The position numbers and the translations under genes are program-made. From assembly GCF_035920365.1 (NCBI RefSeq), contig NZ_CP109150.1, forward strand, positions 5,890,001 through 5,954,000: a DNA stretch of 64,000 nucleotides, written 5' to 3'. The notes under the pieces are model-generated. The model searched no databases. It saw only the letters and a list, made by a program, of their open reading frames with translations, and had not been told where the DNA came from. The DNA is from Micromonospora sp. NBC_01740 (GTDB lineage: Bacteria > Actinomycetota > Actinomycetes > Mycobacteriales > Micromonosporaceae). Positions within the stretch are counted from its first letter, which is position 1. Each line of letters begins with the position of its first letter. This document shows positions 50,353-62,256 of this stretch, piece by piece.

Positions 50353-51101
50353 GACGGCTCCTTGCCGAGGAGGGCGGACCGGACGGCGCCGAGCAGTCCG
50401 GGGTCGGCCCGGGCGAGCAGGTCGTGCCCGCCCGGGACGGTGACGGTGGTGCAGCCGGCGGTGGTGAGGTCGGCCCACGCCGCCGTCCCGACGTCGTCGA
50501 CGTGCGGGTCGGCGTCGCCGCGGATCGCGGTGACCGGCACGCCGATCGGGCCGGCGTCGCGGTAGCGGTAGCTGCGGCCGAGTTCGAAGTCGGCGCGGGC
50601 CGCCGGCAGCGCGGCGGCGGCCAGCTCCGGGTGCGCGGCGACGGCCGCCGGCATCGTGCCCAGCGCGACCAGTTCGGCGAGGAACGTGGCGTCGTCGGCG
50701 CCGGAGTGGTCCGGTTCGACCTCGGCGCGGTGCGGGGCGACGGCCGAGGAGACCACCAGCAGATCGGCCGGCCGGTGCCCGCGTCGCTCCAGCCGGCGGA
50801 CCAGCTCGAACGCGACGTACGCGCCGAGGCAGTCGCCGTAGACCGCGTACGGCCGGTCCAGGTGCGGGGCCAGGGCCGCCTCGAGGGCCTGCACCAGCGG
50901 CGTCATCCGCCGTGGCGCGGGATCGGCGACCCGCTCGCGGCGGCCCGGGTACTGCACCGCGTTCACCTCGACGGCGCGCGGCAGCCCCGCCCGCCAGGTC
51001 TCGAAGGCCCCGGCGTTGCCGCCCGCGTAGGGCAGGCAGAACAGGCGCAGGGCGGGCCGGGCGACGGGCGCCCGGACCACCAGCCACGGGTTCTCAGCCA
51101 T
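50349..51101 (-). CDS. Type II thioesterase with Cys in place of catalytic Ser
   Basis: The protein has 250 residues from an ATG that overlaps the NRPS stop (ATGGCTGA). It is a thioesterase-fold hydrolase with LRLFCLPYAGGNAGAFETW, VQYPGRRERV, and the elbow YAVYGDCLGAYVAFE (about residue 92) in which G-x-S-x-G is G-D-C-L-G. The late His is in VPGGHDLL. The His before the nucleophile (GHS) is Asp here as well. A Cys nucleophile can work and would favour thioester transfer over hydrolysis. It stands next to a canonical Ser thioesterase, so the two probably do different jobs. The terminal TE at 39233-44209 has the same Ser-to-Cys change. Confidence 0.9.
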   Translation of the reverse strand: MAENPWLVVRAPVARPALRLFCLPYAGGNAGAFETWRAGLPRAVEVNAVQYPGRRERVADPAPRRMTPLVQALEAALAPHLDRPYAVYGDCLGAYVAFELVRRLERRGHRPADLLVVSSAVAPHRAEVEPDHSGADDATFLAELVALGTMPAAVAAHPELAAAALPAARADFELGRSYRYRDAGPIGVPVTAIRGDADPHVDDVGTAAWADLTTAGCTTVTVPGGHDLLARADPGLLGAVRSALLGKEPS

Positions 51102-54100
51102 CGCGGCTCACCCGCTCGACGACGGCGCCGTAGCTGCCCAGCGCGACGAACTCCGGCAGGGTGATGCTGCTGCCGTGGCGCTGCCGCAGCGCGGTGACCA
51201 GGCGCAGTGCGCGCAGCGAGTCGCCGCCCGCGGCGAGGAACTCCGCCCGCTCGCCGCGCGGCGCCACGCCGACGACCTCCTGCCAGACCGACGCCACCCG
51301 GGCCGCCCAGCGGTCCCGGGCGTCCCCGTCGCGCGGGGCGGGGACGACGGGACCCGCCGGTCCGACGGTGGGCAGCGGCACCGTCGGGTCGGTCGCCAGC
51401 AGCCGGCGGTACGCCTCGGCCAGCCGGTCGGCCCGCGCCTCGTCGACGTGCCGGGCGTCGTACTGGAGGGTCAGGGCGAGCTGGCCGGTGGCCGGGTCCA
51501 CCTCCACGTCGACGGCGAGGCTGAACGCCACGTCGACAGTGATGCCCCGGCTGTCGACGATGCGGCTGCCACGGCCCCCGCCGCCCTCGCCCTCGTCGGC
51601 GCCGCCGTGGAAGTGGGTCCAGTTGAAGAAGTGGTCGAACCGGGGCCCGGCCCCGCCCGCCCGGACGATCTCGGCGAGCGGGAACCGGTGGTGGCCCATC
51701 AGCGACCGCTCCGCCTGCCAGGCGGCGGCGGCCAGCTCGGCCAGCGACCGGGTGCCCAGCACGGCGCTCACCGGCAGGGTGTTGAGGAACAGCCCGAGCG
51801 TGGCGTCGCTCCCCTCGGCCTCGGGCCGGGCGCCGACGACCAGCCCGGTGACCACCTCGTCCCGGCCGGCGACCTCCCCGATCACCCGCAGGTGGACCGC
51901 GAGCAGCCAGGACTTGGCCGGTACGCCGGCGGCCCGGGCGGCCGCGGTGACGGCGCCGGTGGTGGACGCCGCCAGCGGCACCCGCCGGGTGGTGGTGATC
52001 CGTGGCTCCGCCCCGCCGAGCAGCAGCGGCGGCACGCCGCCGGCACCCTCGAGCCAGAACCGGCGTGACCCGGCGTCCGCCACGGCCTCCCGTTCCGCCG
52101 CCACGTACGCGCGGAAGGGCAACGTCGGGCGGTGCGGCACGGACAGCCCGGCGCGGCGCCGGTCGTACGCGGCCAGCAACTCGCCGAGGAGGAGGTGCAG
52201 GCTCCAGCCGTCGAGGATCGCGTGGCACTCCGCCACGATCAGGGTGAAGGTGTCGGTGTCGTCGCGCACGGCGTGCAGCCGCAGCAGCGGCGGCCGGTCC
52301 CAGTCGAAGGGCCGCACCCGCTCGGCCGCCACCAGCTCGTCGACGCGGGCCCGGCGGGTGGCCTCGTCGGCGTCGGTCAGCTCCGTCACCGGCACCTCGA
52401 CCGGCACCTCGGCGTGCACCAGTTGCAGCGGCTCGGTGTGGGTGCCGAGGGAGAAGCCGGTCCGCAGCACCGGGTGCCGCGCGACCAGGTCGGCCAGCGC
52501 GGCGCGCAGCGCCTCCGCCTCCAGCGGCGCGTCGACGCGGTGCGCGGTGACGTTGTGGTACATCGCCGGGTCGCCGGTCAGCTCGCAGTGGTAGACCATG
52601 CCCTGTTGCAGCGCGGTCATCGGGTAGGCGTCGGCCAGCCCGGCGGGCAGGCGGTCCCGGTCGGCGGCGGCGACCAGGGCGAACGGTTCCGCCGCCCCGG
52701 AGGCGTCGGTGGCGTCGGCGCCGGGCCCGGTGAGGGTGATCTCGCCGTGCGCGACCAGTTCCCGGATCGACTGGTGCACGAAGATGTCGCCGAGCCGGAA
52801 CGACAGGCCGCGCCGGTTCGCCGCGACCTGCATCTGGATGCTGCGGATCGAGTCGCCGCCGAGGGCGAAGAAGCTGTCGGTCACCCCGACCGACTGCGTG
52901 CCCAGGACCTCCCGCCACGCCTCGACGAGGATCTCCTCGGCCCGGTTGGCCGGCGCCACGGCCGGCTCCCGCCGGGCCCGGTCGAGCTCCGGCGCGGGCA
53001 GCGCGGCCCGGTCGAGCTTGCCGTTGCGGGTCAGCGGCAGGTCGTCGAGGAGCACCACGGCCGCGGGGACCAGGTGGGCGGGCAGCCGCTGGGCGAGCCA
53101 GTCGGTCAACCGGGCCTCCAGCGGGCCGGCGGCCGGGCCGTCCGGGACCGCCACCGCGGGCCGCGGGTCGGCGGCGTACTCGGGGCGCACGGCGTGCAGG
53201 GTGTGCCGGTCGGTGCCGGTGAGCAGGTCGTCCTGGCGGGTGACCACGTCGAACCCGCGGTCCTCGAAGAGGGCGATCAGCTCGTCCAGGCGCCCCTCGG
53301 TGTCGGTGCCGACGGCGTCGTGCACCTCCATGGCGACCTGCGCGATGAGCAGCCAGTGCCGCTCCTCGATGCCGGCGAGCACGTCGGCCTCGGCCCGCTG
53401 CACGTCGATCTTCAGCAGGTCGATGCGCTCCGGCCCGACCTCGTCGATGACCTCCGACAGCGGGCGCACGTCGACTGTCACCTCGGAGCCGTCGAAGCGC
53501 TCCGCCAACAGCTCGTCGACCCGCTCCAGCAGGGTCTCCCGGTCGGACTCGCCCCGGTCGCGCTCGTTGGCGAGGAACCGCTTGATCACGGCGACCTCGG
53601 CCGCCGGGTCGGCGTACGCGGCCTGGCCGGACATCATCGAGTAGCCCGGGTAGTAGGTGAAGGAGACCTGCCCCGGCGCGGTGGACAGGCCCACCGGGTG
53701 CACGGTGGCCGGCACGCCGAACTCCTCGACGTTGCGCCGCAGGGCCGCCACCACCGACGGCACCGGCTCGAAGGCGTGGATGGTCGCGTCCGGGCAGGCC
53801 GCGTGGACGAACAGCGAGAACATGCCGATGTTGGCGCCGACGTCGAAGACCGTCGCGCCCCGGCGCAGCACGATGCCGTCGCGCAGGTAGACCCGCTGCG
53901 TGAAGATCTCGTCGTACAGGTAGCGGGTCTCGTGCGGGTTGATCCCGGCGACCCGGTCCAGGTCGACGTCGACGGCCGGCGCGGCCGGGCGGACGTAGCC
54001 GACGAGGCGGTCGCCGTGCCCGTCGTCGTCGCGGGCCACGACCGCCGCGTCGGCGACCTCCGGGTGCGCCCGCAGCGTCGCGGCCACCTCGCCCGGCTCC

Positions 54101-56430
54101 ACCCGGAAGCCGTGGATCTTCACCTGGTCGTCCAGCCGGCCCAGGTAGCGCAGGCGCCCCTCGGCGTCGAAGCGCACCCGGTCGCCGGTGCGGTAGACCC
54201 GCTCCGTCCGGCCGTCGGGCAGGGCGGCCCGGACGAACCGGCGGCCCGTCGTCTCCGGGTCGCCCAGGTAGCCGTCGGCCAGCTGCGGCCCGCTGACGCA
54301 GAGTTCGCCGGCCACGCCGGGCGGCACCGGCCGCAGCCGCTCGTCGAGGACCCACACGCCGACGCCCGGCAGCGGACGGCCGATGGTCGGCGCCGTCGCG
54401 GGGCGGATCTCGGCAGCGGTGCTGTCCACGGTGCACTCGGTCGGCCCGTACAGGTTGACCGCCCGGACGCCGGGCAGCGCGGCGAGGGTGTCCCAGAGGT
54501 CCGGCGGGATCGCCTCGCCGCCCACCAGCAGCAGCTCCGGCAGCCGGGCGTCGCCGGCCCCGGCGAGCAGGATGCGCAGCTGGGAGGGGGTCAGGTCGAG
54601 CACGTCGACCCGGTTGTCGGCGAGGGCCACGGCCAGCTCGGCACCGTCGCGCCGGACGTCCTCGGGCACCAGGTACAGGCTGCGGCCGTGGGCCAGCTGC
54701 ACGAGCTGCTTGACCGAGGCGTCGAAGGTGAGCGGGGCGTTCACCGCCACCCGCAGCCCGGCCCGGCTGCCCGCGTACACGGTCTCCTCGAGCGCGTACG
54801 CCAGGTGGGCCGCGGCGCCGTGCGGGACCTGGACCGGTCGCGGCGTGCCCGTGGAGCCGGAGGTGAAGATGACGTAGGCGGGATCGATGGGCGCCGCCGG
54901 GGGCACGGCCGCCGTCGCGGTGCCGGCGGCCAACTCGGCGACGGTCGCGCCGGCGAGCCCCGCCGGGCCGCCCGCGCCGACGACGAGCCCGGCGTCGACC
55001 GCGCGGACCTGCGCGGCGAGCCGCTCCGCCGGCGCCGCCGGGTCCAGCGGTACGTACACCGCGCCGGCCCGCAGCACGCCGAGGAACGCGGCGACGGTGT
55101 CCCGGGAACGGGTGGCGAGCACGCCCACCCGCGCGCGGTGCAGCCCCCGCTCGACCAGGCCCGCGGCGACCCGGGCCGCGACGTCGCGCAGCTCGCCGAC
55201 GGTGTACGTGCCGTCGGCGGCGACCACCGCCGGGCTGTCCTGGTCGGCGCCGGCCAGCCCGTCGTCGAGCAGCTCGACGAGGGTGCGCACCGCGGCGCGG
55301 GACGGCTCGCCGGCCGCCTCGGCGAGCCAGCGGGCCTCCCCCTCGCCGGTCAGCACCAGCGGCGTGCCGTCGGCCAGCGCCCGGGGCAGCGACCCCAGGA
55401 TCGCCAGCAGGCCCTCCAGCAACCAGCGGCCCCCGACGACCCGCAGGGTCACCTCGTCGTCGCCGACCACGGCGGTCAGCTGCGGGCCGGCCGTCGCGGG
55501 CGGCGCGGAGACCTCGACGGCGGTGGCGCCCAGGCCACCCAGGGCCGCCGGGTCCCCGGCCGGTACGACGGCGAAACCGGCGACCGCGTCGGAGTGTTCG
55601 CCGACCGGATCGACCAGGTGGAACGCCTCCTCGGCGGCGGACTCGGCGGCGCGTACCTCGTCGAGCAGCGCCTTGGGCGCGGCCGGCAGGGGCAGGCCCA
55701 GCCGGATCGGCGCGTGGCCGCCCAGCGGGCCGACGACACCGGCCGTCCCGGTGGCCTGCCGCCCGTCGCTCCACCGGGCCAGCACCAGGTCCGCGTCGTC
55801 GACCCCGGCGGGCGGCTCGGCCCGGCGGGACAGCGCGAGCGCCCAGGCGGCGAAGAGCAGGTTCGCGACGCCGACGCCGGCCTCCCGCGCGGCGGCGGTC
55901 AGCGCCGCGGCGGGCAGGGTCGCGGTGCCGACCTCGGCCGGGTCGTCGCCGTGCGGGGTGACCAGCCGCGCGGCCGGCGCGGCGGGTGCGCCGAACGGGT
56001 CGTCCTCCTGCCGCTGCGACAGCTGCCACTCGGTGACGTCGAGGAACTGCAGGGCGTCGGGGTCGTCGGCCAGCCGGCCGTCGGCGTACGCGCGGGCCAG
56101 GTCGGCGAGGACGAGCCGCAGGCTCGCCGGGTCGGCGATCAACGGCGTGGCGGCCAGCTCCAGGGCGTCGTCGGTGACGGTCACCGACAGCTCGCCCTGG
56201 GCGCCGACGACGACGCTGCGGCCGTCGTCGACGTCCTGCAACGGCACCCGCAGCCCGGGGTGGTGCACCAGGGTCAGGCGCAGCGCCTCGTGCCGGGCGA
56301 CCACCGCGTCCAGGGCGGTCTGCAACCGGGCCCGGTCCAGCGGGCGGTCGAGCAGCACCCGGGCGCGGACCAGGTCCTGCGCCCCGGACCAGGCCAGCCG
56401 CTGGATCGGGGACAGACGGTAGCCGTTCAC
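51094..56430 (-). CDS. NRPS, C*-A[FkbM methyltransferase]-PCP-C-PCP, Glu-type A domain
   Basis: The protein has 1778 residues from a GTG overlapping the oxygenase stop (GTGA). Residues 1-400 are a degenerate condensation domain without HHxxxDG. The A domain starts near 425 (FTSGSTGTPRP about 525, FDASVKQLV about 572, NLYGPTECTV about 663, QVKIHGFRVE about 771). It is then interrupted at about 830-1090 by an FkbM-type methyltransferase (ATVFDVGANIGMFSLF about 863, IHAFEPVPS), after which the A-domain end resumes with NGKLDR (about 1135). Pocket residues by eye are D-A-K-D-L-G-L-V-D-K, one change from a reported Glu code. PCP1 is GGDSIRS (about 1192). The C domain (about 1263-1690) has CHAILDG, first His replaced. 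PCP2 GGDSLRA (about 1740) ends the protein. Confidence 0.92.
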   Translation of the reverse strand: MNGYRLSPIQRLAWSGAQDLVRARVLLDRPLDRARLQTALDAVVARHEALRLTLVHHPGLRVPLQDVDDGRSVVVGAQGELSVTVTDDALELAATPLIADPASLRLVLADLARAYADGRLADDPDALQFLDVTEWQLSQRQEDDPFGAPAAPAARLVTPHGDDPAEVGTATLPAAALTAAAREAGVGVANLLFAAWALALSRRAEPPAGVDDADLVLARWSDGRQATGTAGVVGPLGGHAPIRLGLPLPAAPKALLDEVRAAESAAEEAFHLVDPVGEHSDAVAGFAVVPAGDPAALGGLGATAVEVSAPPATAGPQLTAVVGDDEVTLRVVGGRWLLEGLLAILGSLPRALADGTPLVLTGEGEARWLAEAAGEPSRAAVRTLVELLDDGLAGADQDSPAVVAADGTYTVGELRDVAARVAAGLVERGLHRARVGVLATRSRDTVAAFLGVLRAGAVYVPLDPAAPAERLAAQVRAVDAGLVVGAGGPAGLAGATVAELAAGTATAAVPPAAPIDPAYVIFTSGSTGTPRPVQVPHGAAAHLAYALEETVYAGSRAGLRVAVNAPLTFDASVKQLVQLAHGRSLYLVPEDVRRDGAELAVALADNRVDVLDLTPSQLRILLAGAGDARLPELLLVGGEAIPPDLWDTLAALPGVRAVNLYGPTECTVDSTAAEIRPATAPTIGRPLPGVGVWVLDERLRPVPPGVAGELCVSGPQLADGYLGDPETTGRRFVRAALPDGRTERVYRTGDRVRFDAEGRLRYLGRLDDQVKIHGFRVEPGEVAATLRAHPEVADAAVVARDDDGHGDRLVGYVRPAAPAVDVDLDRVAGINPHETRYLYDEIFTQRVYLRDGIVLRRGATVFDVGANIGMFSLFVHAACPDATIHAFEPVPSVVAALRRNVEEFGVPATVHPVGLSTAPGQVSFTYYPGYSMMSGQAAYADPAAEVAVIKRFLANERDRGESDRETLLERVDELLAERFDGSEVTVDVRPLSEVIDEVGPERIDLLKIDVQRAEADVLAGIEERHWLLIAQVAMEVHDAVGTDTEGRLDELIALFEDRGFDVVTRQDDLLTGTDRHTLHAVRPEYAADPRPAVAVPDGPAAGPLEARLTDWLAQRLPAHLVPAAVVLLDDLPLTRNGKLDRAALPAPELDRARREPAVAPANRAEEILVEAWREVLGTQSVGVTDSFFALGGDSIRSIQMQVAANRRGLSFRLGDIFVHQSIRELVAHGEITLTGPGADATDASGAAEPFALVAAADRDRLPAGLADAYPMTALQQGMVYHCELTGDPAMYHNVTAHRVDAPLEAEALRAALADLVARHPVLRTGFSLGTHTEPLQLVHAEVPVEVPVTELTDADEATRRARVDELVAAERVRPFDWDRPPLLRLHAVRDDTDTFTLIVAECHAILDGWSLHLLLGELLAAYDRRRAGLSVPHRPTLPFRAYVAAEREAVADAGSRRFWLEGAGGVPPLLLGGAEPRITTTRRVPLAASTTGAVTAAARAAGVPAKSWLLAVHLRVIGEVAGRDEVVTGLVVGARPEAEGSDATLGLFLNTLPVSAVLGTRSLAELAAAAWQAERSLMGHHRFPLAEIVRAGGAGPRFDHFFNWTHFHGGADEGEGGGGRGSRIVDSRGITVDVAFSLAVDVEVDPATGQLALTLQYDARHVDEARADRLAEAYRRLLATDPTVPLPTVGPAGPVVPAPRDGDARDRWAARVASVWQEVVGVAPRGERAEFLAAGGDSLRALRLVTALRQRHGSSITLPEFVALGSYGAVVERVSRDG

Positions 56431-57443
56431 ACCACGCTCCGGTTGAGGTAGAGGTCGGACATGGCGACCAGGATCTGCCGGTCGCCGCTGAAGGGTTCGC
56501 GACCGTGGGTCGTGAGGAAGTTGTCCACCACCAGCACGTCGCCGCGCTGCCAGGGAACCGACACCGCGTGTTCCCGATACAGGTCCCGGATGCCGGCCAC
56601 CACCTCGTCGGGGATCGGCTCGCCGTCGCCGTAGTAGGCGTTGCGGGGCAGCCCCTCGGGCCCGTACTCGCGCAGCAGTGCGGCCGACACCTCGGCGGGC
56701 ATGTTGGAGACGTGGAACAGGTGCGCGTGGTTGAACCAGACCGTCTCGCCGGTGCGCGGGTGGGTCGCCACCGCCTGCCGGCGGGCCCGCGTCCGCAGCC
56801 CGTCGCCGTCGAGCCAGGTGTACTCGGTGGCCGAATCGGCGCAGTACTTCTCCACCTCGGCGCGGTCGGTCGTCTGGAACGCCTCCTGCCAGGGCATGTC
56901 CAGGTGCGGACCGTAGTTGCGCACGTAGCTGACCCCGTGCCGGAGGAACCGCTGCCGTACCTCGGCGGGAATGCGCGGGCTCACCACCCGCTCGCTGGCC
57001 AGCGGGGTCGCGCCGCCGCTGCCGGTGGCCGGCTGGGCGCACCAGAAGTAGAGGTGGGTGGGCCAGTTGTGCGAGTACGACATCTCGTGGTGCAGCGGGA
57101 TCCACTGCTCGGCGTTGAACTCGGTGGAGGTGAAGACCTTCTCCGCGACCTCGTGCCGGGGCGCGGCGCGTTCCAGGTAGCCGAGCAGGTCCGGGCTGAC
57201 CGCGCGGGCGGCCCGGCTGAAGTCGTCGGCCGTGGCCACCTCGAAGCCCCGGAAGAAGACCGCCCCGTGGGCGTCGAGGTCGCGCAGCAGCTCGTCGCGG
57301 CGCCCCGCCAGCCAGCCGGCCAGGTCGAGATCCGGCACGGCGGCCTCCACCAGCAGCACGAACGTGCCGTCGACCAGCACCCGGCGGGACACCGGCGAGG
57401 TGACCGCCACGCTGCCCCGTCGGCGCGGCGCCGGCCCGGTCAC
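56427..57443 (-). CDS. SyrP-like TauD-family Fe(II)/2-oxoglutarate oxygenase, copy 2
   Basis: The protein has 338 residues from a GTG overlapping the previous stop (GTGA). It is a TauD/TfdA-fold enzyme with the iron motif H-x-E in WIPLHHEMSYSHNWP (about residue 118) and a distal His in FLTTHGREPFSGDRQ (about 319). The following Arg is expected to bind 2-oxoglutarate. In the SyrP group these enzymes hydroxylate the beta-carbon of an amino acid held on a carrier domain. KtzO and KtzP of kutzneride biosynthesis do this to glutamate. The next gene is the Glu-type synthetase, so beta-hydroxyglutamate is the natural prediction. It is a paralogue of its upstream neighbour. Confidence 0.9.
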   Translation of the reverse strand: MTGPAPRRRGSVAVTSPVSRRVLVDGTFVLLVEAAVPDLDLAGWLAGRRDELLRDLDAHGAVFFRGFEVATADDFSRAARAVSPDLLGYLERAAPRHEVAEKVFTSTEFNAEQWIPLHHEMSYSHNWPTHLYFWCAQPATGSGGATPLASERVVSPRIPAEVRQRFLRHGVSYVRNYGPHLDMPWQEAFQTTDRAEVEKYCADSATEYTWLDGDGLRTRARRQAVATHPRTGETVWFNHAHLFHVSNMPAEVSAALLREYGPEGLPRNAYYGDGEPIPDEVVAGIRDLYREHAVSVPWQRGDVLVVDNFLTTHGREPFSGDRQILVAMSDLYLNRSVV

Positions 57444-58490
57444 GACCGCACCCCCGTGGAGGTCACGGTGGCGGCGGTCAGCTCGGGCGCGGCGACCGGG
57501 TCGGACATCGCGGTCAGGATGCGCCGGGGCGGCGTGAACGGCTCCCGGGCGTGCGCGGCCAGCATGTTCTCCACCAGCAGCACGTCGCCGCGCCGCCAGG
57601 CGAAGGAGCGGGTCTCGGCCGCGTACGCGGCGCGCAGCTCGGCCAGCACGTCGTCGCCGATGGGCGTGCCGTCGCCGTACGCGGTCTGGTAGGGCAGGTC
57701 CTCCTCGGCGAGCGACGCGCGCAGCCCGGCGCTGACCTCCGCCGGCAGCGAGGTGACGTGGAAGAACAGGGCGTGGTTGAACCAGGTCCGCTCCCCCGTC
57801 ACCGGGTGCTCCCGCACGGCGGGGCGGACCTGCCGGGTGCGCAGCTGCTGCTCGCCGACCCACTCGACGTCGATCAGCGCACGGGCGCAGTACGCCTCCA
57901 CGTCGGCCCGGTCGTCGGTCTGGAAGGCCGTCTGCCACGGCAGGCTGATCCCCGGCAGGTAGTTGCGCCGGTAGAGCACGCCCCGGCGCTCGAATCCGGC
58001 GACCGTCTCCGGCCGCAGCCGCTCGAGCACCCGGCGGCTGTCGGCCAGCGGGGTGCGCCCACCGGCGGCAGGCTCGGTCTCGCAGTGGAAGACGATGCGC
58101 AGCGGCCAGTTCACCGTGTACGACTGCTCGTTGTGCAGCACGATCGGCTGGTCGGCCGGGTGCTCGGTGGAGGTGTAGACGCCCTCGGTCACCTCGCTGC
58201 GCGGCGACGAGCGCTCGCCGTAGCTGAGCACGTCGTCGGAGAGGGCGGCCATGACGGTGCGGAAGTCGGCCGCGCCGTCCACCGCGAAGCCACGGAACAG
58301 CACGGCGCCGGCGCGGCGCGCCAGCTCGTCCACGGTGGACCGGTTGCCGGCCAGCCAGGCGGCCAGGTCCACGTCGGGCACGTTGGCCCGGACGAGGGCC
58401 GGCAGGGGCCCGCCGGGCCAGTCGGGGCGTACGTCGACCAGGGACCGTTCGCGGCCGCGGCGCGGGATCACCGGCGCGACCGGGGTCTGC

Positions 58491-58498
<8 letters not shown>
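57440..58498 (-). CDS. SyrP-like TauD-family Fe(II)/2-oxoglutarate oxygenase, copy 1
   Basis: The protein has 352 residues from an ATG that overlaps the stop of the first synthetase (ATGAGTGA). Motifs correspond to those of the neighbouring paralogue: [25 protein letters not shown] with the iron-binding H-x-E (about 130), [32 protein letters not shown], and [15 protein letters not shown] with the distal His. The two paralogues share the layout yet differ in most residues, so they probably act on different positions, carriers or stereochemistry, as reported for KtzO/KtzP. Fe(II), O2 and 2-oxoglutarate are the cosubstrates by family. The target residue is inferred from the adjacent Glu-type A domain. 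Confidence 0.9.
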
Positions 58499-61757
<3,259 letters not shown>

Positions 61758-62256
61758 CGCGAACCGCAAGCTGGCATGGCGCGTCCCACCGAGCATTCCC
61801 CCCACTACCGACGGTGATCGGTCGCGCGCCCGCTGCCAGGCCGACGACCGGAGACGATGACGCATCGTGACCATGAGCCACCGGGCCATCGCTCTCCGCA
61901 GAGAGAGTCCACGACCGCCGATTCCACTGCCAAGATGTCTCCCAGAATCCGGGACACGAGTGGCGCCCGCATGGAATCCCAGATTCGGCCGTTCCCGCGG
62001 GTGATCAGGCGCCCCGACGGGCCCCACCACGGCAGACTTCCCACCGCGCGATCAACGGGTCCGATGTGGCCACCGAACGACTGTCAGGTATCGGGCAGCT
62101 CCCCCGACCGCCGGCCGCCGACCGCGCCGACGGCGTTCGCGCCGGCGCGGGAAAGCGCTTACCATCTTCTATGCATCGACGGGATTGGATCGCTGGCGGC
62201 CTCGACGGGGTGGTCGCGCGCCCCTCCCGCCGCCCCGCGCCAGCCGAAGGAGCCAC
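61758..62256. promoter_or_regulatory. Divergent promoter region of the NRPS operon and the ricin-lectin gene
   Basis: About 500 bases hold no convincing gene. On the minus strand a weak promoter candidate is TTGGCA (61928-61933), 18 bases, GACTCT (61904-61909), leading to the NRPS. GGAG before an ATG at 61889 and a G-rich run just before an ATG at 61796 leave the NRPS start uncertain. Short inverted repeats are CTCTC-CGCA-GAGAG near 61892-61905 and ACGAT-GACGC-ATCGT near 61854-61868. No riboswitch, tRNA or small ORF with family features was seen. Confidence 0.45.
62151..62160. promoter_or_regulatory. LacI-type half-palindrome before the ricin-lectin gene
   Basis: GAAAGCGCTT contains the perfect eight-base palindrome AAGCGCTT (62153-62160), followed by ACC. 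It resembles LacI-family sugar operators (GAAAGCGCTTTC-like) found before secreted carbohydrate-active genes. It overlaps a weak -10 candidate TACCAT (62160-62165), about 95 bases before the start codon. Confidence 0.45.

Noticed and set aside
61797..62030. N-terminal extension of the first NRPS up to 62030
   Set aside because: Codons there include CGT, CAT, CGA, TCA and GTA at a rate unlike the downstream gene, the translation is Arg-rich without homology, and the A domain normally starts close to 61757.
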